Positions 6,315 to 9,398 of a stretch of DNA of 9,398 nucleotides are shown here, piece by piece (position 1 is the stretch's first letter; each line of letters begins with the position of its first letter). Source of the DNA: Candidatus Omnitrophota bacterium (lineage in GTDB: Bacteria > Omnitrophota > Gorgyraeia > Duberdicusellales > 4484-171); NCBI GenBank assembly GCA_014728785.1, contig WJKZ01000254.1, positions 1 through 9,398 of the forward strand, in the 5' to 3' direction. The translations under genes and the position numbers were made by a program. The notes beneath the pieces were generated by a model that had not been told where the DNA came from, ran no database searches, and saw only the letters and a program-made list of their open reading frames with translations.

Positions 6315-6980
6315 TTAAATTTTACCTATCAGTTTTTTAGTCAGATTTTTTTCTAAATTTATAAGGGTTGCGGCTATAACCTCATCTCCGGGGAGTATGA
6401 CTGTTGAGCCGTAGGGGATTATTATATCAGGACCTCTGAGGATAGAAACCAAGACTGAGTTCGGGGGTAGCTTTATATCTTTAAGTACCTTGTTGGCTAC
6501 CGGAGAATCCTCCGGTATGTCTACTCTTACTATAGAAAGGCGACCTTTTTTGATGCTGAATAAATTTACCACATCGGTAAAAGAAGCCTCTTCTTCAACT
6601 ACCCTGGCTATTATTGAAGTAGAGTCTACAGGGTTATCTACCTTCATGTATTTATAAAGCGGTATATGCTTTGGGTCGTTAACTCTGGCCACAGTTCGTT
6701 TTACCCCGAACAGTTCCTTTGCCAGATAACATATTATAATATTGTCTTCATCGCTAGAAGCCGCACTCACACAAACATCGGCTTTCTCTATCTTGGCTTC
6801 TTTTAAAATATCGGGATAGGTGGCATCACCGTATATAATCAGCATACCGTTAAGTTCCCGGGCCAATCGATTGCAAAGAGTTTCGTTTTTGTCAATAATA
6901 CATACCTGGTGTTTATCTTCTTTGAGTTTTTTCGCCAGAACCAACCCCAGTCTGCCTGCGCCGGCGATTACTATATACAT
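6315..6980 (-). CDS. trkA: Trk potassium uptake regulatory subunit TrkA, full RCK (N and C domains)
   Basis: Cytoplasmic gating subunit that binds NAD(H) or adenine nucleotides and controls TrkH. 221 residues. Seen: Rossmann TrkA_N domain (about 1-120) with canonical GAGRLG (7-12), the acidic end of beta-2 at D30 (CIID), YGDAT (50-54), and SSDEDNIIICYLAKELFG (75-92); then a TrkA_C domain (about 135-215) with SIVRVDIPEDSPVANKVLKDI and IPYGSTVILPGDEVIA. The start ATG overlaps the end of trkA1 by 10 nt; a GAGG lies 10 nt upstream. This length matches single-RCK TrkA proteins such as KtrA or the CeoB/CeoC pair. With the N-only partner just upstream it probably forms a two-component gating ring rather than a homo-octamer. 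Confidence 0.94.
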   Translation of the reverse strand: MYIVIAGAGRLGLVLAKKLKEDKHQVCIIDKNETLCNRLARELNGMLIIYGDATYPDILKEAKIEKADVCVSAASSDEDNIIICYLAKELFGVKRTVARVNDPKHIPLYKYMKVDNPVDSTSIIARVVEEEASFTDVVNLFSIKKGRLSIVRVDIPEDSPVANKVLKDIKLPPNSVLVSILRGPDIIIPYGSTVILPGDEVIAATLINLEKNLTKKLIGKI

Positions 6981-7363
6981 TTCTTTAATACCTCGCTTAT
7001 TAAGTAAGTCCTGTTTACAATAGTAAGACCCTCTTCGCTAAAAATTCTCTTTTTTAAACTATCGCTGACCTGAAGTACAACCTTTTCTACTTCATATTTC
7101 CGCTTTATTACCTTACCCATAACCAGATTAAGATTATCGTTGCCGGTGAGTAAAAAAACCGCATCCGCCTCTTTTGTGCCTGCCTGCTCGATAGTATTTA
7201 TATCTAACGCATCGGCCCATATTTTTTTCCCGTTAAAGTCCTCCCTTAAAGAATCCAAAACCTTAAGGCTCCTGTCTACTACTACTACATTTTCGGTAGC
7301 AGAAAGGTCCTCTGCCAAAACTTTACCGGTTTTACTGCAGCCTATAATTATTACATATTTCAC
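6971..7363 (-). CDS. Short TrkA paralogue, TrkA_N (RCK-N) domain only
   Basis: 130-residue Rossmann protein, the first gene of the K+ module. Seen: VIIIGCSKTGKVLAEDL with nucleotide loop G-C-S-K-T-G (8-13), D30 ending beta-2 (VVVVD), WADALD (49-54) where VGDAT is usual, and AVFLLTGNDNLNLVMG (68-83). There is no TrkA_C domain; the gene ends cleanly at TAG and overlaps trkA2 by 10 nt, so this is a natural short subunit rather than a truncation or a frameshifted half of trkA2 (both ORFs contain a full N domain). The middle glycine of GxGxxG is Ser and GDA is ADA, so nucleotide binding may be altered. Start: GTG at 7363, fixed by a strong GGAGGA SD. From memory, Thermotoga maritima TM1088A/TM1088B is a similar N-only plus full TrkA pair with a solved octameric assembly. 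Confidence 0.92.
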   Translation of the reverse strand: MKYVIIIGCSKTGKVLAEDLSATENVVVVDRSLKVLDSLREDFNGKKIWADALDINTIEQAGTKEADAVFLLTGNDNLNLVMGKVIKRKYEVEKVVLQVSDSLKKRIFSEEGLTIVNRTYLISEVLKKCI

Positions 7364-7370
7364 GGTTAAT

Positions 7371-7376
7371 TCCTCC
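7371..7376 (-). promoter_or_regulatory. Strong SD fixing the GTG start of the short trkA
   Basis: GGAGGA ends 7 nt before GTG at 7363-7361. It gives the first gene of the Trk module its own strong initiation site right after the hairpin that follows rplT. Confidence 0.8.
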
Positions 7377-7383
7377 GGTCCTT

Positions 7384-7406
7384 AAAAAAAGCGCAGACCT
7401 TGCAGC
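7384..7406 (-). terminator. Weak intrinsic terminator or attenuator between rplT and the trk module
   Basis: Just after the rplT stop, GC-(T)-GCA (7406-7401) can pair with TGC-GC (7395-7391) around an AGGTC loop, and seven T residues (7390-7384) follow at once. The stem is only 5 bp with one bulge, so termination is probably partial. A competing 4-bp GACC/GGTC helix overlaps it. No promoter is visible between here and trkA1, so the Trk genes would rely on read-through. Confidence 0.45.
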
Positions 7407-7408
7407 GG

Positions 7409-7756
7409 TCATTTACTTTTTACCTGCTCTACTATGCGGTCAAAAACATCCGGATTTTCTGCGGCTAATTTAGCCAGTATATCCCTGGAGAGCAAAATAT
7501 TATTATCTTTAAGGGCGTGCATAAACTTCCCGTAACTCATACCCCTCTCCTTAACCGCCGCATTTATCCTGTTTATCCATAGAGACCTGAATACCCGCTT
7601 TTTATTTCGCCGGTCCCTGTAAGAATAAGCATAGGCTCTTCTCAGGGTTTCTATAGCCCTGCGGTACTTCCGGGAGCGGTCTCCCCAGTACCCCTTGGCT
7701 TCCCGCAATACTTTCTTTTTCCGTTTACGTGACGATACAGAATGCTTAACCTTCAT
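7409..7756 (-). CDS. rplT: 50S ribosomal protein L20
   Basis: 115 residues, the normal size. Seen: a basic N-terminal tail with KVKHSVSSRKRKKKVLREAKGYWG shortened here to its key part SRKRKKKVLREAKGYWG, then RRAYAYSYRDRRNKKR, LWINRINAAVKERGMSYGKFM, and a globular C-terminal domain ending DIVEQ-like FDRIVEQVK. L20 binds 23S rRNA early in 50S assembly and, in E. coli and Bacillus, represses its own operon by binding its mRNA. A GAGGAG SD lies 7 nt before ATG. It follows rpmI after 95 nt that contain a hairpin. It is the last translation gene before the Trk insertion. Confidence 0.98.
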   Translation of the reverse strand: MKVKHSVSSRKRKKKVLREAKGYWGDRSRKYRRAIETLRRAYAYSYRDRRNKKRVFRSLWINRINAAVKERGMSYGKFMHALKDNNILLSRDILAKLAAENPDVFDRIVEQVKSK

Positions 7757-7813
7757 AATTACTCTCCTCGTATAATGTTTGCTTGTAGTCTCTGCTAATA
7801 ATTATACCTATAT

Positions 7814-7839
7814 AAGGCACTGCTCCCTTTATGTGCCTC
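7814..7839 (-). promoter_or_regulatory. Hairpin in the rpmI-rplT spacer, possible L20 autoregulatory element
   Basis: Minus-strand GAGGCAC (7839-7833) pairs with GTGCCTT (7820-7814): six Watson-Crick pairs plus one G-U, around a 12-nt loop. There is no T run after it, so it is not a terminator. It sits about 58 nt before the rplT start in an unusually long (95-nt) spacer. L20 represses its own synthesis through mRNA structures in other bacteria, so this is a candidate operator or an RNA processing site; the helix alone cannot decide. Confidence 0.35.
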
Positions 7840-7851
7840 TATTATCCATTT

Positions 7852-8052
7852 TTAAAGCGAATAAGGCAATCCTCTTTTTACTGTCTTTTTTTGTGTTTCG
7901 GGAAGCAAATCTTTCTTGCGTAAATTCCTCTTGCGTTTCCTGTTCTTGTTGCTCAACAGATGTCTTCTTCCTGCCTTGGACCGCATAATTTTTTTATTTT
8001 TGGTTACTTTCACTCTTTTAGCCAGAGACTTTTTGGTTTTTAGTTTAGGCAT
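7852..8052 (-). CDS. rpmI: 50S ribosomal protein L35
   Basis: 66 residues, the normal size. Seen: MPKLKTKKSLAKRVKVT, then MRSKAGRRHLLSNKNRKRKR and a basic RNLRKKDLL, the standard L35 plan of a small, very basic rRNA-binding protein. It is placed between infC and rplT as in most bacteria. The initiation site is the strongest in the window (GGAGGTGAT at 8066-8058, 5 nt before ATG). The 71-nt gap after infC is A-rich on the coding strand, with no clear terminator or promoter. Confidence 0.98.
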   Translation of the reverse strand: MPKLKTKKSLAKRVKVTKNKKIMRSKAGRRHLLSNKNRKRKRNLRKKDLLPETQKKTVKRGLPYSL

Positions 8053-8057
8053 TAATT

Positions 8058-8066
8058 ATCACCTCC
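8058..8066 (-). promoter_or_regulatory. Near-perfect SD of rpmI
   Basis: GGAGGTGAT matches the anti-SD tail of 16S rRNA over nine bases, 5 nt before the rpmI ATG. It shows that the host uses classical SD initiation, in contrast with trkH, pheS and pheT, where no SD is seen. Confidence 0.85.
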
Positions 8067-8123
8067 GCCCTGTGTTTTTTTCTTTTCTTCTATCGGATTA
8101 AACCAGCTATTTCAATACTAAGC

Positions 8124-8627
8124 TTATCTGGGACTTAAAATTAAAACCATAGTTTTTCCCAGCATGTGGGGTTCGCGGTCAACTCTCCCTACCTTGTCTA
8201 TGTCTTTAAGTAATTTATCTATAAGTCTGCTCCCTATTTCTTTATGAGTAATTTCTCTTCCTTTAAACCACATGCGTACTCTTACTTTGTGTTTCTTTTC
8301 TAAAAATTCTTTGATGCGTTTAAGTTTGACTTCATAATCATGATTGTCTATCCGGGGACTTATCCTTACCTCTTTTAACTGAGATTGTTTCTGGTGTTTT
8401 TTAAGCTCCCTTTCTCTTTTCTTCTGGTCGTACTTATATTTGGCGAAATCTATAACTCTACAAACCGGGGGATTAGCCTGAGGGGCAACCTCCACCAAGT
8501 CCATATCGAAATCCTCGGCTTTTTTTAATGCTATATCCCGCGGGAAAACCCCCAACTGTTCACCTTCGGGCCCTATCACTCTCAAAGTCTTGGCGGTTAT
8601 CCTCTCGTTTACTCTAACGTACTTCAC
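8124..8627 (-). CDS. infC: Translation initiation factor IF-3
   Basis: Binds the 30S subunit, prevents premature 50S joining and proofreads the start codon and initiator tRNA. 167 residues. Seen: IF3_N (about 1-72) with VRVNERITAKTLRVIGPEG, EQLGVFPRDIALKKAED, MDLVEVAP and PPVCRVIDFAKYKYDQKKR; a lysine-rich linker; and IF3_C (about 82-167) with KEVRISPRIDNHDYEVKLK, KVRVRMWFKGREITH and GKTMVLILSPR. Start: GTG at 8627, 14 nt inside the thrS end, with GGAGGA 8 nt upstream in thrS. E. coli infC uses AUU, part of its autoregulation; here the start is GTG. There is no room for a long leader before infC, so a Bacillus-style L20 leader is absent at this position. Confidence 0.97.
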   Translation of the reverse strand: MKYVRVNERITAKTLRVIGPEGEQLGVFPRDIALKKAEDFDMDLVEVAPQANPPVCRVIDFAKYKYDQKKRERELKKHQKQSQLKEVRISPRIDNHDYEVKLKRIKEFLEKKHKVRVRMWFKGREITHKEIGSRLIDKLLKDIDKVGRVDREPHMLGKTMVLILSPR

Positions 8628-9398
8628 CTATATCTTCCTCCTTTTTTAAAATACCGATAAAATCTTCAACGCTCATGCTGCCCAAATTTTTCATACCTCT
8701 CTTCCTGACAGAAATTTTTTTCTCTGCCTCCTCTTTCTTCCCCACTATAAGCATATAAGGTATTTTTTCCAGCTCCTTCTCCCTTATTCTTTTCTGTAAT
8801 GTTTCGCTTCTAAAATCACTCTCTGTACGGAACCCCTGATTGTTAAAAATATCTTTTATTTTGCGGGCATAATCTTTTACATCTTCGTTTATATTTAAAA
8901 CACTTATCTGAACCGGGGAAAGCCAGAAGGGGAAAGCTCCTCCATAATGTTCTATTAGCGTTGCTATAAACCTCTCAAGGCTTCCCAGCAAAACCCTGTG
9001 AATCATAATAACCCTCTGGCTGCTTCCGCCGGAATCCCTGTAGGTCAAATCAAATCTTTTGGGTACGTTATAATCTAACTGGACGGTAGCACACTGCCAC
9101 TCCCTTCCTAGGGCATCTTTTAATTTTATATCAATCTTCGGCCCGTAAAAAGCTCCGTCGCCCTGGTTTATCTTATAATCAAATTTTTTCTCATTTAAGA
9201 CTTTTTCCAAAGCTCTTTCCGAATCCTGCCAATCTTTAATATCGCCGATAAATTCCTGCGGCCTGGTGCTCAGTTCAGCGCTGTAATCCCGGAACCCGAA
9301 TTTACTCATAGCTGACTTTATAAATTCCAGCACACCTTCGATTTCTCTATAAAAATCATCTGGCGTACAAAAAATATGGGCATCATCCTGAGTAAACC
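8614..9398 (-). CDS. thrS: Threonyl-tRNA synthetase (C-terminal part; 5' end outside window)
   Basis: Class II synthetase that charges tRNA-Thr. The open frame runs to the window edge, 260 residues plus stop, roughly the last 40% of a usual 570-650 residue protein. The first visible residues FTQDDAHIFCTPDD follow motif 2, and reading from the window edge shows that the gene does not begin at the internal GTG at 9333. Seen: DGAFYGPKIDIKLKDALGR, WQCATVQLDYNVPKRFDLTY, motif 3 MIHRVLLGSLERF with the zinc-ligand His of MIHR, then the anticodon-binding domain (about the last 115 residues) from PFWLSPVQISVLNI to YMLIVGKKE and LGSMSVEDFI. The TGS/editing half lies outside. The gene overlaps infC by 14 nt and carries its SD. 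In E. coli thrS is controlled by a leader operator; any such leader would lie outside the window. Confidence 0.97.
   Translation of the reverse strand, partial: FTQDDAHIFCTPDDFYREIEGVLEFIKSAMSKFGFRDYSAELSTRPQEFIGDIKDWQDSERALEKVLNEKKFDYKINQGDGAFYGPKIDIKLKDALGREWQCATVQLDYNVPKRFDLTYRDSGGSSQRVIMIHRVLLGSLERFIATLIEHYGGAFPFWLSPVQISVLNINEDVKDYARKIKDIFNNQGFRTESDFRSETLQKRIREKELEKIPYMLIVGKKEEAEKKISVRKRGMKNLGSMSVEDFIGILKKEEDIGEVR
8636..8641 (-). promoter_or_regulatory. SD of infC located inside the thrS coding end
   Basis: GGAGGA lies 8 nt before the GTG at 8627-8625, within the final codons of thrS. It decides the infC start and allows coupled as well as independent initiation. Confidence 0.75.

Noticed and set aside
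6971..7363. The two trkA genes as one frameshifted gene
   Set aside because: Each ORF has its own complete nucleotide-binding domain and its own SD-like start, so they are two paralogous subunits.
7801..7806. TATAAT in the rpmI-rplT spacer as a promoter -10
   Set aside because: No acceptable -35 lies 16-18 nt upstream; the A/T-rich spacer makes a chance match likely.
9331..9333. GTG at 9333 as the start of thrS
   Set aside because: The same frame stays open to the window edge and encodes the conserved FTQDDAHIFCT segment of threonyl-tRNA synthetase, so the true start lies outside.

Overview
This is a bacterial chromosomal window in which every supported gene lies on the minus strand, so the biological reading order runs from high to low coordinates. 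The content is core housekeeping: a thrS-infC-rpmI-rplT ... pheS-pheT translation operon, then a 6S-RNA-like gene and rarA. I see no insertion sequences, phage genes, CRISPR arrays, tRNAs or rRNAs. The sequence is moderately AT-rich by eye. Several genes have very strong Shine-Dalgarno (SD) sequences, up to GGAGGTGAT. The shortened PheT, the split TrkA and the unfamiliar membrane OB-like protein suggest an uncultivated or deep-branching lineage. Omnitrophota is a guess from memory that the sequence does not prove.

Layout in transcription order. 9398-7409: the 3' part of thrS, then infC (GTG start, overlapping thrS by 14 nt), rpmI and rplT. A hairpin lies in the rpmI-rplT spacer, and a short hairpin with a T7 run follows rplT. 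7363-4203: a potassium-uptake module inserted in the translation operon. It holds trkA1 (N-domain only, GTG start), trkA2 (N and C domains), a 22-30 codon single-membrane-span microprotein not called by ordinary ORF thresholds, trkH, and a secreted/anchored small protein that may carry an OB fold. 4219-1174: pheS (overlapping the previous gene by 17 nt) and pheT (1 nt after pheS). An intrinsic terminator overlaps the pheT stop codon. 1034-824: a strong sigma70-type promoter drives an RNA that folds like 6S RNA and ends in a terminator-like hairpin. 805-1: the 5' part of rarA, running off the window.

How the genes work together. thrS, infC, rpmI, rplT, pheS and pheT are found in this order in many bacteria, including E. 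coli. Here the order is kept but a complete Trk K+ module sits between rplT and pheS. Short spacings and overlaps, the absence of an obvious internal promoter and the single clear terminator at 1156-1176 suggest that K+ uptake is co-transcribed with translation factors, with the weak hairpin after rplT as a possible attenuation point. The 6S-RNA-like gene next to rarA is a separate unit. In Bacillus, 6S RNA also lies near rarA (yrvN), from memory.

Most worth following up: the Trk insertion with its unannotated microprotein, the two-subunit TrkA, the PheT without its tRNA-binding B2 domain, and the 6S RNA whose closing stem competes with its own terminator.
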